Below, piece by piece: positions 19,118 to 28,972 of a stretch of 64,000 nucleotides of DNA; position 1 is the stretch's first letter, and each line of letters begins with the position of its first letter. Origin of the DNA: Ostreococcus mediterraneus (Eukaryota > Chlorophyta > Mamiellophyceae > Mamiellales > Bathycoccaceae); NCBI GenBank assembly GCA_012295225.1, contig WMKK01000016.1:278277-342276 (forward strand), written 5' to 3'. The notes beneath the pieces are model-generated. The model did not search any database and was not told the DNA's origin. It saw only the letters and a list, made by a program, of their open reading frames with translations. A program made the position numbers and the translations under genes.

Positions 19118-21790
19118 CTATCTGACGCCGCCGTCTAATGATGCCAAAACATCGCGAATGGCGCCGACATCTGCGTGATTCGGACCGAGAATGGCTTCTT
19201 GATACTCCAACGCGCGTTCCAGTAAGGGCTTGCCCAAGTCGTTCTCGTCGCGGTCTAAATGACAAATCGCGAGGTCGGTGAGCGTTTGCACCGTCTCTGG
19301 ATGGGCGTCGCCGAGCGCGGCGCGTTGAATCGCCAACGCGCGTTCATACAGCGTCAACGCGCGATCAAAGTCTTCATTTTCGCTGTGTACGGTGGCGAGA
19401 TCGTTCATGGCGGCGGCGACGTCGGGGTGTTGTTCGCCGTACGCATCGATGCGTCGCGTGATTTCGCGTTCGAGCGATTTCGCGCTCGACGTTAAAGACG
19501 GGACGCCGGCGTCGGCGCCATCGTCGACGTCCTCATGGCCGCCGTCGATCTGCGTAGACTGAGACCGCCTCGGCGATGAAGCGAATGCTGTTGGAGACGC
19601 GCGCAACGCGCGCTGCGCGCTGCTCGACGTGGCACCAAACCCACCGCGCATGGACATGGACGTCGACGTCGCGGCTTTGGGACTCAAAGCGCCGCCGCGA
19701 CCGCGCACGTCGTACGAATCCTCGCTCTCCTCGATTGCATTTTCAACAACATCTCGCATTGCTGGCTTCAACGTCTTAGGAAGGTATTTCCTAACCTTTC
19801 CACCGACGATATCTACGCACGCTAACACGACTTGCATGGCTCGGCTTCTCGCTTCGCCGTTGGCGCTTTCAAAGCACGACGTCGCGAATTTCATCACGTG
19901 TTCGAGCGAAAACGAGTTTTCTTTCGCCGGTGCGTCTAAACCATGCGTTGGGACGAGTTCGAGCAGCATGGTCAACCGACCGGTTAATACGCGCCATGCA
20001 TTGAGCTTCTGTACCGGTTTGCACAGCACGGTGGCTAAAACGCCGCACCCGCCCGGAGCGTCGGCGACGAATGCGTGCAACGCTTCGCGGACGCTCTCGC
20101 GAAGGCGAGGATTCGAATCCCCGAGTTTATCCGCAAGCGTAGACATAGATTCACCGACGGCGTCTCGGACATCTTTAGATGACACCACGCCCGAGTACGC
20201 CTTGGCGGCGGCGGCTAGAGTGATCGCCGCGGCGCACGTCACGTTGGCCACCTTGTCGTTGAAGCATCGAACGCCGAGCGTGGAGCACAACGTATGGAAC
20301 GTTTCTCGCGGCTGCGCCCCGAGCGCATCGACGTCATCCGTTTCCCAGAAACCGATGAGCTCTTTCGTCATCGTCTGCAACGCGTTCTCGCGATGTAACC
20401 ACGTGGATGAGTATAATTTACCGACGACGTCCTCACCAAAGACGGCGATGAGCGGAGCGACGACGACGCGCTCGGATGGCGACAGAGGCTCAGGTGCTGG
20501 TAAATCCGACGCATCGTCGCCGCCACTCGTCGTTGCGTCGGCGTCAAAGCTGCTGCCTTGCTTGGACGATTTCCCTCGATTTCCTTTCGCCGTTTTCTCG
20601 GCGTCTTCGGCGAATAACGCCGCGGCTTCGGCTTCTAGCTCTGGCGGCACGACGCGCTTTCCAGTCGCCACGGCGGGGATTTCATCGTTATTCGCGACGA
20701 CATTGACGACGTCTCCAGCGACGACGGCGCTCAAATTCATCGGTGTCGGACGCACGACTTTCGACGCCACCGCTGCTTTCGTTTCAAACGCGTCTACGAG
20801 TTGGCCGTCGTCCTCGTCATCCGCGACGTTTTCTTTACCGCTCGCCATGGCGTCGGCGTGCTTGGAGCGAATGGGCACATCGTCAAACGCGAACGCCACG
20901 GGCGGTTTGGCTTGCGTCACCGCCATGGGCGTCGGTGCTGGTGCGAGAGCCGTCGCTGTGCGCGGCGATGGTGACGACTCAAACGCGTCTTCGTACCCTT
21001 TGGCGCGCATTTTATCAATTTCAATCTTCAACCGTTTGGCTTCGTCGTAATCCTCGGCGTCCACGGCGCGCATCTTTTCCTCCTGTAAAACCCTCACCTT
21101 GGCCCCGAACGCGATGAGTTTCGAGATGACATCACGTAAGCGCTTTGCCTCGTCGTAATCTTCGTTCGCCACCGCGTGCTCTTTCCTCGCAGTAATTTCA
21201 CGAATCTTTTCCTCTGTCACGGCGTCCACGCCGGCGCTCGACGTCGTCGCGCGCGCGTCTAATCTTTGCCCCAACAACGGCGCACGTTCCGCCACCAACG
21301 CCCCGCGATGACACGCATCCTCACGCACGCTCGGCTCCCCAATCAACGTCAGCGCCATGAGCCCAATCTGCTTGCCATCATTCTTCACATTCTCGTGACA
21401 GCCGACGAATTCCAATTTCACCTCGACGACGTCGCTCGCGTTGACGTGCACCGTCTTCAACTCTCTCGCACGAAATCCGCACTCAACGTTCGTCTCAAAC
21501 CGCAGCGTGCCCAATTTCTTCACGCTTAACGCCCCCGTGCGCGCGTCGAGACGTCGAGTGACGTACACGTGCGCGGCGGAGGCTATTTTGTACTCGTGCG
21601 ACAGCACTCTGAGCTGCCGCAGCGTCGCCGGCGCGTCGAGCTCAAGGGTAATGTGCGCCGGAAACGGCGCGTGTCGCGCGGTGTGCCACCCGCACAGCGA
21701 CGCACCGTCGTCGTTTCCGTCGCTTTGCACGTAGAGCTCGGTGCACGGGTGATTCGGAGCCTGCGTATGCGCGCGTACGAGGTGAGTCAA
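19118..21790 (-). CDS. CEP104: CEP104-like protein with C-terminal TPRs
   Basis: 890 residues. N-terminal jelly-roll domain (1-150), with HITLELDAPATLRQLRVLSHEYKI split over the block, and GLMALTLIG. Then two paired coiled-coil hairpins with EDYDEAKRLK and NEDYDEAKRLR (about 190-265). A disordered stretch follows, then a TOG/HEAT array (about 430-690) that should bind tubulin. The end (about 775-885) is kinesin-light-chain-type TPRs with ALTLYERALAIQRAALG and LLERALEYQEAILG. CEP104 (FAP256) sits at the tip of cilia in animals and Chlamydomonas and normally ends in a zinc-finger region, which I do not see. If the alga has no flagellum, the protein must serve other microtubules. Confidence 0.82.
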   Translation of the reverse strand: MTHLVRAHTQAPNHPCTELYVQSDGNDDGASLCGWHTARHAPFPAHITLELDAPATLRQLRVLSHEYKIASAAHVYVTRRLDARTGALSVKKLGTLRFETNVECGFRARELKTVHVNASDVVEVKLEFVGCHENVKNDGKQIGLMALTLIGEPSVREDACHRGALVAERAPLLGQRLDARATTSSAGVDAVTEEKIREITARKEHAVANEDYDEAKRLRDVISKLIAFGAKVRVLQEEKMRAVDAEDYDEAKRLKIEIDKMRAKGYEDAFESSPSPRTATALAPAPTPMAVTQAKPPVAFAFDDVPIRSKHADAMASGKENVADDEDDGQLVDAFETKAAVASKVVRPTPMNLSAVVAGDVVNVVANNDEIPAVATGKRVVPPELEAEAAALFAEDAEKTAKGNRGKSSKQGSSFDADATTSGGDDASDLPAPEPLSPSERVVVAPLIAVFGEDVVGKLYSSTWLHRENALQTMTKELIGFWETDDVDALGAQPRETFHTLCSTLGVRCFNDKVANVTCAAAITLAAAAKAYSGVVSSKDVRDAVGESMSTLADKLGDSNPRLRESVREALHAFVADAPGGCGVLATVLCKPVQKLNAWRVLTGRLTMLLELVPTHGLDAPAKENSFSLEHVMKFATSCFESANGEARSRAMQVVLACVDIVGGKVRKYLPKTLKPAMRDVVENAIEESEDSYDVRGRGGALSPKAATSTSMSMRGGFGATSSSAQRALRASPTAFASSPRRSQSTQIDGGHEDVDDGADAGVPSLTSSAKSLEREITRRIDAYGEQHPDVAAAMNDLATVHSENEDFDRALTLYERALAIQRAALGDAHPETVQTLTDLAICHLDRDENDLGKPLLERALEYQEAILGPNHADVGAIRDVLASLDGGVR

Positions 21791-22016
21791 CAGCTCGCGC
21801 GCGTTTGAATTTTCAACCCATCAATGTCGCGTCGATGTCGATGTCGGCGGTGCGTTTTCGCGCGAGTGAGCGCACCTCGCTGGAGCAGTCGCGAACGGTG
21901 TAGTCGAGCGCGCGCGCGCGCGATGATGCGAGGGGCATGGCGCGCGTGAGTGTGTGACGCGCGTCCCGGGACTGTGACTGTTACAACGCTTTTCAGTTGA
22001 CTTTTTGTCTAAACCC

Positions 22017-24101
22017 TCATGGCGGGCGGCCGCCGAGCCAAGATGGGCGCTTTGCCCAGGCTGCGGCGAGCGACGACACCGAGGAATGGGTGTTGCTATC
22101 ACCGTCGACGCCGACGTCGTCGGATTTGGCGGCGGCGGCTCGAGCGACGGCGTGCGCGACGCGGAGTTCGGCGCGTTCGCCGTAATAATCTGGAACGTCT
22201 TCGTCGTCTTCGTCCGTGTCGCACGTCGACGGTATACGCATTACCGCGCGATGACGCGCGTGGATGATCGACTGATCATCGTTATGTCTATTGGAGTCTA
22301 TGGTGGTGGCGACATCGCCGTCGTGGTTGTCGTTTTCGTTCGGGATGCCGAAGAACGTTTGGAGCGACTTCCATCCGCGTTCGGCTCTCGCGCGCACGCG
22401 TTCGCCTCGCACGAACGCACTCATCGCCTCTTGCTCTTCGTGCTCTGGATCTTCGTCGTCTTCCGAGTCTGCGTGCTTCACCCAGGCTTGTCCGCCCGCC
22501 TGGACGCGATCGTGGATGGTTTTCACCGCGGCTTGGTACGTTCCGGGGATGTGGTCGAGCATCATGTACGGATCGAGCGTGACGTCGGTAAACGCCGTCG
22601 GATGCTTCAATTCCGCCGTCGGCGCCGACGAACGGAGATACTTAAAGTGAATCACGCGCCCAGGTTGTACCATGAAGTCAGTCGCCGCATGATCGCGAAG
22701 TTCGAGGCCGACGACGTCTTCGAGCTCGCCCCACGCCCCTTGACATTTATTACGCTTGGCGTCCTCGCGTCGACGCTTGGTGTCACCGTCTTTACTCGGA
22801 GACGTCATGGGCGTCGACGACTCCCCAACCGTGGATGCTGCGTTGGACGCGCTATTCATATCAGTCTCACGGACGCCGTCGCCATCGTCGTCGTTTCCTT
22901 CGTTATCGCTATCGCTGCCGCGAAGACTGTCGACATCCGCCACGGCGGGCCTGTCGCGTCCGCCCAACACCGACGAAAACGCCTTGAGCATCGCATGCGA
23001 CGGCGCCGCCGCATTCAAACGCCGCAACAACCTACGCACAGATGCGTGACACAATCTCGGAACGACATCTGCGCCTGCGACGACGCATGTGATGTACGCG
23101 CTCGCGGCTTCGCTTAAATCCATGCTGCTCACGCTCGGCGCCGCGATGCACACGCACGCGCACGCAGCCATTCTACGCAACACCTCATCCTGTTCCGCTA
23201 CATCTATCGCTGATTCGCGACGAAGACTAATCGCTGCGGCTAATTTAACGTCATCATCATCGCTATGGAGTAACATGGCGACGCAGGCTGCGACGCCGCC
23301 GCCCATGCTGTGGCCGGTGACGAGCAACGTAAACGTCGGATGTTTCGCGAGCGACGTCGCCAGCGCCGGCGCCATGCGTTTCAACACCTGCCACGCCGAC
23401 GCCACCATACCCGCATGCGCCCAACCGCCTAAAAATGGCACGCTCGAGCTGCTGACATCCGTCAACGCGTCGTGCGCTTCCCACGTCCCGCGAATCGAAA
23501 GCACCACGACGCCTTCAGCCGCGTCCACCGCGACAAACGCGCTCGGTGAAAATTCTGTACCCGTCCAATCGGCGTCAATAATATCCGTCGGTGCGATCCC
23601 AGCACTCTTTGCGCACGCCTCTGTCGCCTTGGCGTGCGCCATCGCGCGGTCATTTGACGACGCACCGCCGATATCCGACGCGTTGGCGAGACTCGTGAGC
23701 TTTTCTCGCAACGAAGCGTCGCCGAGCGCGGCGCTCGCCGTGCCGTACGCCCCGATCGCGTGCTTCACCGCCACGCGCACGCGTGATAAATCATCTTCGC
23801 TCGGTACTTCGGGGCGCATGTGCGGGTAGAGCTCGCGCACGGCGCGCCGACGGTCGCGTTCGTGCGCGCGTTGCTCGCGCCAGAGCGCGAAACCAGCGAG
23901 CGGGTCGAAACTCGCCATGCCTACGACGCCCAGAGGCTTGACTTCGTCCATGACTGCGGCGTAGACGACGCGCAGCGCGCGCTCGAGGTCGAACCATCCA
24001 GCGGTGGCGGGCGCGACGCGTGGGCGAGATGAGGAAGGCGACGCGAGCGGTGTCCCGTCGTCGTCGGTTGCGCGCGCGCGGCTCGCGTCCGTGGAGTTCA
24101 T
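22017..24101 (-). CDS. Class 3 lipase (diacylglycerol lipase-like)
   Basis: 694 residues from MNSTDASRAR. The lipase core lies at about 190-330: GVVVLSIRGTWEAHDALTD (oxyanion region), HAGMVASAWQVLK and the nucleophile elbow GHSMGGG. The candidate Asp is in VVAGADVVPRL. This order is that of eukaryotic fungal-type class 3 lipases such as sn-1 diacylglycerol lipases, but there is no N-terminal four-helix membrane domain. A long second half with acidic runs and a block YMMLDHIPGTYQAAVK and KYLRSSAPTAE has no recognised function. The start is the Met after an Arg/His-rich leader, and the frame stays open upstream to 24362, overlapping the neighbour's 3' end. Confidence 0.85.
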   Translation of the reverse strand: MNSTDASRARATDDDGTPLASPSSSRPRVAPATAGWFDLERALRVVYAAVMDEVKPLGVVGMASFDPLAGFALWREQRAHERDRRRAVRELYPHMRPEVPSEDDLSRVRVAVKHAIGAYGTASAALGDASLREKLTSLANASDIGGASSNDRAMAHAKATEACAKSAGIAPTDIIDADWTGTEFSPSAFVAVDAAEGVVVLSIRGTWEAHDALTDVSSSSVPFLGGWAHAGMVASAWQVLKRMAPALATSLAKHPTFTLLVTGHSMGGGVAACVAMLLHSDDDDVKLAAAISLRRESAIDVAEQDEVLRRMAACACVCIAAPSVSSMDLSEAASAYITCVVAGADVVPRLCHASVRRLLRRLNAAAPSHAMLKAFSSVLGGRDRPAVADVDSLRGSDSDNEGNDDDGDGVRETDMNSASNAASTVGESSTPMTSPSKDGDTKRRREDAKRNKCQGAWGELEDVVGLELRDHAATDFMVQPGRVIHFKYLRSSAPTAELKHPTAFTDVTLDPYMMLDHIPGTYQAAVKTIHDRVQAGGQAWVKHADSEDDEDPEHEEQEAMSAFVRGERVRARAERGWKSLQTFFGIPNENDNHDGDVATTIDSNRHNDDQSIIHARHRAVMRIPSTCDTDEDDEDVPDYYGERAELRVAHAVARAAAAKSDDVGVDGDSNTHSSVSSLAAAWAKRPSWLGGRPP

Positions 24102-24279
24102 ATCGCCGGCGATCCGTCGTTCACCGCGCGCATGTCCACGCAGAGCGTACTGTTTTATGTGCGCGTGTGCTGTGTGTGTGTGCGCGCGCGCGTGCGATAT
24201 GCCCGTGGAGAGTCGCACAGTGAGGACGGAGCGACTACGACTGCTACGTATGATACAACAACCGTCTACCGAGTCGGTT

Positions 24280-25737
24280 TTAATCGGCGGCGAACGCGAC
24301 GGCGACGAAAGTATCCATCTTCCCATCCATCTTAGTCCCCACAAACGTTCGCTTGACGCCAAATCTAAAATCTAATCCTCGCCCGCGGCGATGACGCGCG
24401 CCGAACACGGCCTCTTTGGACGTGAGCTTGGCTTCGAGCGCCGACGCCGCGCCAAACGCGGCGGCCATTTTCAATCCACACACCTTCGACGGGAACGATA
24501 TCGATGTCGTGAGCTTTGATTGACGCGTGATATCATGCGTGAGCTCAAGGTCGACGCTGGCACTGACGGTACCTTTGGTGACGCTCGTTTTTGTCGTCGC
24601 CTTGGCTGACGTCCCGGATGCGATTTTCGCTCGCCACTGCGCGCGCGCGGCGTGCGTCCCGAGTACATCCGACGAAACGCGCGTGAGCACCTCAACCGTG
24701 GATAATATATTTGCTAATGTTATTGCTGATGCTGACGCGCCGTCACCCTTCTCGCTGTAGCTCTTTCCGGGCTTTGAAGACGTCGTCAAGGTTGCGCGAG
24801 GCGAATTATTGCCAAAGTCGTACGCGTACGTAAATTTCGCCGTCGACGTTCGAGGACGCGGCTCGCGAGGCGTCTCTACTCCAGCACGCGCCGTCGGTAA
24901 ATCGTCCACACGACGTACATCGCCGCTCAACGTCGGTACCATTTTCGTCGTCCCTGTGCTCGCGCCGACTCGGCTTTTGTCGTCGTCTTCAATTTTGTGC
25001 ATCGCGGCAAACGCGTCGTACGTCTGTAATGACGACGACGACGATGACACCGTTATCGTCGCCTTTGTGGGAACCATCGCGCGCACGAAACCCTCATCTA
25101 ATCTTATTTTCATCTGCTGCGTAAACTCAACGCCACGAGCGTCACGAAACGAGCTTCCGAGCTCCATCGTCGCGCGTTCCGCCGAAAGCGTCGTCGCGGC
25201 CACCGTCGCGTGACACGACCCAAAATCACCAAACCTCCGCTCTACGTCCACGATAGCGTCTACGACTGGTGAACATGGATCAGCATCGCTCAATACTTGG
25301 AGATACGCGCGCCGACACGCGGCGTTGACGTCTCCAGAGAAGACATGCGTCGTCGTAAACGCGAGCGCGGCGTTGGACCGGGACGGTTGCTTTGACTTGT
25401 GCCCGCCGCTTTCGCCGCTCGCCGACGCCGACGCCGACGCCGCGGTCCACCATTTCGGGACGTATGCATCCGCGCGCGCGTCGATGTCATCGAGCGAGAG
25501 CGCGACGTCGTCGAGCCCGCTCGAGCGTTCGCGAGGCGGCGCGTTGGCCACCAGGCTCGCGCGATGGCGTCCTCGTCCGAGACGCGTCGTCGCGCGCCGC
25601 ACATCGTTCGCACAACGCTTCGTCGCATTCTTGCGTCGCGCGTCGTCGTCGCGTTCGGTGTCGTGGATGAATACGAGCGGGGCGACTGGCGCCGGCGGAG
25701 CGCGCGAGCCGCCGCGCGCGAGCTCAACGTCTGACAT
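24280..25737 (-). CDS. Hypothetical protein with beta-rich C-terminal half
   Basis: 485 residues, not recognised. The N-terminus is Arg/Ala-rich with LVFIHDTERDDD, and the middle is Ser/Thr-rich. From about residue 180 on, alternating polar and hydrophobic residues (TATITVSSSS, ARFTYAYDFG-like stretches, SASVDLELTHDI, LTTSISFPS, LDFRFGVKRTF) suggest amphipathic beta strands, and the protein ends in FVAVAFAAD. This is the look of an organelle outer-membrane beta barrel, for example a TGD4/VDAC-like protein, but that is inference from pattern only. It sits in a run of minus-strand genes between the lipase and the TLDc gene. Confidence 0.6.
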   Translation of the reverse strand: MSDVELARGGSRAPPAPVAPLVFIHDTERDDDARRKNATKRCANDVRRATTRLGRGRHRASLVANAPPRERSSGLDDVALSLDDIDARADAYVPKWWTAASASASASGESGGHKSKQPSRSNAALAFTTTHVFSGDVNAACRRAYLQVLSDADPCSPVVDAIVDVERRFGDFGSCHATVAATTLSAERATMELGSSFRDARGVEFTQQMKIRLDEGFVRAMVPTKATITVSSSSSSLQTYDAFAAMHKIEDDDKSRVGASTGTTKMVPTLSGDVRRVDDLPTARAGVETPREPRPRTSTAKFTYAYDFGNNSPRATLTTSSKPGKSYSEKGDGASASAITLANILSTVEVLTRVSSDVLGTHAARAQWRAKIASGTSAKATTKTSVTKGTVSASVDLELTHDITRQSKLTTSISFPSKVCGLKMAAAFGAASALEAKLTSKEAVFGARHRRGRGLDFRFGVKRTFVGTKMDGKMDTFVAVAFAAD

Positions 25738-25940
25738 GCGTACGCGGCTCCGCGCGCGCGAGTGTGCGCGTCAACGTCTAGGCACGTTCTAGGCGTGCGT
25801 GTGTGCGCGGGCGTCGTCGCGGGGGTGTCGTCGTCGTCGTCGTCGTCGTCATTGGTGCGCGCGACGCGTGCAATGCAGTGACGACGCCGAAGAAGTCTCT
25901 TAGAGACTACTTTGGTTGTTACAACGCGTTTTTGTCCTCT

Positions 25941-26696
25941 TTAGCTGACGTACACCGAGTCGTCGTCGTCCGCGCGCCCCAGCGCCGGCGCCACGAATAC
26001 ATACAAATCCTTCAGCTCCGCTTCGAAGCCTTCGGAGAACACCGAAGCCATGGTCGTGCCCGACGGCGCGGCGAAATTTGAGCCGAGCCGAGACTTTGCG
26101 ATTTTAGAGCCGCTCGCGTTCGACTCGCCCAAATCGAACGACCCCCCGACACCCGCGTACGACGATCCATGTTTCGGGGCAAACCCGAGAGGAATTTGCA
26201 AGCTATCGCTCCCGAAACACGGCCCTTGCGCGCCAAAGTCATAAATCGCCGGGTCAGAGACGTTTTCGCACGCGACGCCCTCCTCGTACGTCCACCGCGC
26301 GCCTTTGGCCCACGACATTAAAAACGCATCCCCACACGCACGGTAATCCTCGACCGAATACCATCCCACACCATTATACGCCCCAAAACGCGTGCCTTTT
26401 GTGGTCACCCCGAGCACCAACGCCGGCCCGCGCGCGTCGCACGCGTCGTGAAACGCGCGCGCGCTCCACCCGTCTCGCGCGGCGTCGTAGCACCGCACCA
26501 GCTCAAGTCCACCGAGCGCGTTCGTGCGCCTCGCCACGTCGTACGCGCACGCGAGCGCATCGTCCTTGGCGCGCGTGGCGTCGCCGATGACGCGCGCGAG
26601 CCCGGCGTCATCCATGCGCGCGAGCGATGCGCTCGATGACGCGCCATCTTTCGGTACCACGGCATCGAAAAACTTGCTCAACCAAGACGACGACGA

Positions 26697-26743
<47 letters not shown>

Positions 26744-26810
26744 CCGCGCGACACCGCGACTGGCGCCATCGCGCCGGCGACGCCGGCGACGCCGGCGACG
26801 CCGCGCGCAT
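25941..26810 (-). CDS. TLDc domain protein
   Basis: 289 residues. A TLDc domain fills residues 70-285: LVRCYDAARDGWSARAFHDAC, GPALVLGVTTKGTRFGAYNGVGW, DAFLMSWAKG, YDFGAQGPCFGSDSL, then the end with EAELKDLYVFV. TLDc proteins (OXR1, TLDC1) protect against oxidative stress and can bind the V-ATPase. The N-terminus is a presequence-like Ala/Ser/Arg stretch with a run of about 20 Ser encoded by a (GAG-GAC)n repeat (26695-26745), so organelle targeting is possible but not sure. Confidence 0.88.
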
Positions 26811-27310
26811 CGCGCTCTGCCGACGACGAGGACGCCGCGCGACACCAACGACCTGTCCCGCAGTACTATATACTTAAACCCTCTATACATTAGAAAACAC
26901 GACTTACTCTTATCCATATTTCACCCATCCACAGTCCACGCTCGGCATACTGTAGGATATTAAAACATATGAGCTGTTTGAATTTCTGAACCGATATCTT
27001 ATAATCGCCGGATTTCGGAAACATATATCGTAGTATGGAACGTATAGCTCCATGAGCTGTTTAAATCGCTGACAGCCACGTATTTCCAAGCCACATGCGT
27101 GGTCGTTAGCTGCTCGGCGCCTTTTCGACGTCGAAACGCACCGCATACGCCCGCGCCCGCGCGCCGACGCCGCGCTTGTCGACGCGCACACGCGCGCAGA
27201 GTTGTGTACACTCGTGGCGCACCTGTGCGCGCTCGCGAGCGCGCGCGCGCGATCGCCGAGGCGCGCGACAAGGCTAGCGCGAGAGGTCAAAAAGGCGCAC
27301 TTTCGGAACC
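26811..27310. other. 500-bp divergent spacer with an AT-rich island
   Basis: Between TLDc (minus) and MYND (plus). Bases 26870-27100 are clearly more AT-rich than their surroundings. They hold two copies of an element ATGAGCTGTTT(G/A)AAT (26969-26983 and 27052-27066, 83 bases apart) and an AGCT-CCATG-AGCT inverted repeat at 27046-27058. No frame there is convincing and I see no tRNA or snRNA signature. Confidence 0.5.
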
Positions 27311-28972
27311 ATGTCGACGACATTTTCGGCGCGGTTGCGCGCGGCGACGGCGACGTTGACGTGCGCGAGCGCGGTCGGGGTGTTGGCATATGCGTTGGCG
27401 TTGCGTGCGCGCGCGCGTAGGGGGCGATGCGATGCGGGTGGCGTGAAGAATGATACCGGAAGCGCGCGCGAGCATCGTGGCTCGCCGAGTCGAGCCGACG
27501 ACGACGCGGACGACGGCGATGGTGATGATGATGACGAGAGTTTAGGAGACGAGGCGCTGACGACGTCGCTGTCGACATCTCCGACGTCGTCGCGCGCGAC
27601 ATCGCGACGGGCGAGCGCGGGGTCGATGACAGAGATTATCACGCGCGCGGCGACGTGCGCGTATTGTGAAGTCGACACCGCCACGCGGAGGTGCGAGCAA
27701 TGTCGCGCAATATTTTATTGTTCGCCTAAATGCCAGCGCACGCATTGGGTAGAGGAGCACAGGGAGGTGTGCGAGCCACATGCGGAGATGGATGAGGTCC
27801 GAGCGATGTATCACGTGGCGATGAACGCGTTGTCGACCTGGGACGCCGACAGAGGGTATGCGCCCGTCGTGGACATGTTTAGTCACATCATGTCGCGCGC
27901 AGCACAGGTGGGCGATAAGAATCTCGAGTGTGAAGCGGCGTTGATTATTGCGGAGATTGAAATTAATAGTATTCGTCGGGCGTATACGGTGAATGAGTTG
28001 GAAGACGTGCGCGGGGGCATCGACGCCGAGCAGTTTGAGCGCATCACGAGCGCCACGCTTCGGTTGGCGTACGATAATAAGGATAAGATATCCGAAGCGC
28101 GCGCGCATTTGGCGGTTGGTGACTATTACTCCATGGCCATGGGTGATCACGAAGCTGCGCTTGAGCATTACGGATTGGCGCGCGCGTACGCCAAAGAAGA
28201 AGACATGTTGCCCATCGAAACCGAAGCGTGCCGTCGCATGCGGTGGACGCAGAGTATTCGCGGCGACATTGACGGTGCCGCAGTGTTGTCTGAAGAAGTC
28301 TTACGCCTCACCCGGGCGTACATCGCAGAACAACGTCACATTGCTTCGAAGGCACAGGACGCAGAAGCGTCGCTGCACGACAGCGGAAGCGGGTCGCCTC
28401 CGACGGTGCCGATGATGCTGCGCGAGCACTGGTACTTGGGCGGCTACGAAAACCAAGAGGTCTACGCGCTAAAAGAGCACGGATGCGCGCTTCGTGGCGA
28501 ACGTCGAATGTTTGAGCGCGCGCTTGTTGTCGCAAGGTACCAGCCTGCTGCTGTGGAGGCGTTCGAGGAGGCACTCACAAAGCTCGAAAAGCATTGGCGG
28601 CGACATGGCTTGGATGCCGAATCCGACGCCGAGGGCGCGGATATCAAACGGCAACTCCACCTACATCTAGCCGACCTCTACGACAACTATCTCGCATCAG
28701 CGGACGATGTCATCAAAAGTCAACATCACGCCAAGGCGGTTGAATGTAGACACGCTTACGAAGACATGGTGCCCGGAAGTTTCGGCGCCGACGTCGCGTG
28801 CGCGCTCTGCGACGCCCCGCTCGGCGGTTTGTCAATCGAAGACGAACCTCTGGCGATGACGTGCGCGTGGGACTCATGCGCGAAAATGCACCATTTTCAC
28901 ACAAGGTGTTTCAACACCATTGCCACCGACGCAAATCCTGGCGTGATGTGCCCGGCGTGTCCGCCGAGGTAA
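27311..28972 (+). CDS. MYND zinc-finger protein with C-terminal RING-like finger
   Basis: 553 residues. Residues 1-40 hold a hydrophobic segment (TCASAVGVLAYALALRA) that may anchor or target the protein. After an acidic linker, a MYND finger is at about 116-154: CAYCEVDTATRRCEQC, FYCSPKCQ, HWVEEHREVC, a protein-interaction module. The middle is helical (DHEAALEHYGLARAYAKEE and others), like TPR-type repeats. The end has a Cys/His cluster, CALCDAPLGG, CAWDSC, HHFHTRCF, CPACPPR, with the spacing of a RING/PHD finger. That would fit an E3 ligase role, which is inference. Confidence 0.75.
   Translation: MSTTFSARLRAATATLTCASAVGVLAYALALRARARRGRCDAGGVKNDTGSAREHRGSPSRADDDADDGDGDDDDESLGDEALTTSLSTSPTSSRATSRRASAGSMTEIITRAATCAYCEVDTATRRCEQCRAIFYCSPKCQRTHWVEEHREVCEPHAEMDEVRAMYHVAMNALSTWDADRGYAPVVDMFSHIMSRAAQVGDKNLECEAALIIAEIEINSIRRAYTVNELEDVRGGIDAEQFERITSATLRLAYDNKDKISEARAHLAVGDYYSMAMGDHEAALEHYGLARAYAKEEDMLPIETEACRRMRWTQSIRGDIDGAAVLSEEVLRLTRAYIAEQRHIASKAQDAEASLHDSGSGSPPTVPMMLREHWYLGGYENQEVYALKEHGCALRGERRMFERALVVARYQPAAVEAFEEALTKLEKHWRRHGLDAESDAEGADIKRQLHLHLADLYDNYLASADDVIKSQHHAKAVECRHAYEDMVPGSFGADVACALCDAPLGGLSIEDEPLAMTCAWDSCAKMHHFHTRCFNTIATDANPGVMCPACPPR

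Noticed and set aside
22005-23117. 370-residue plus-strand frame opposite the lipase
   Set aside because: Arg/Val-rich shadow frame; the minus strand has GHSMGGG and related lipase blocks.
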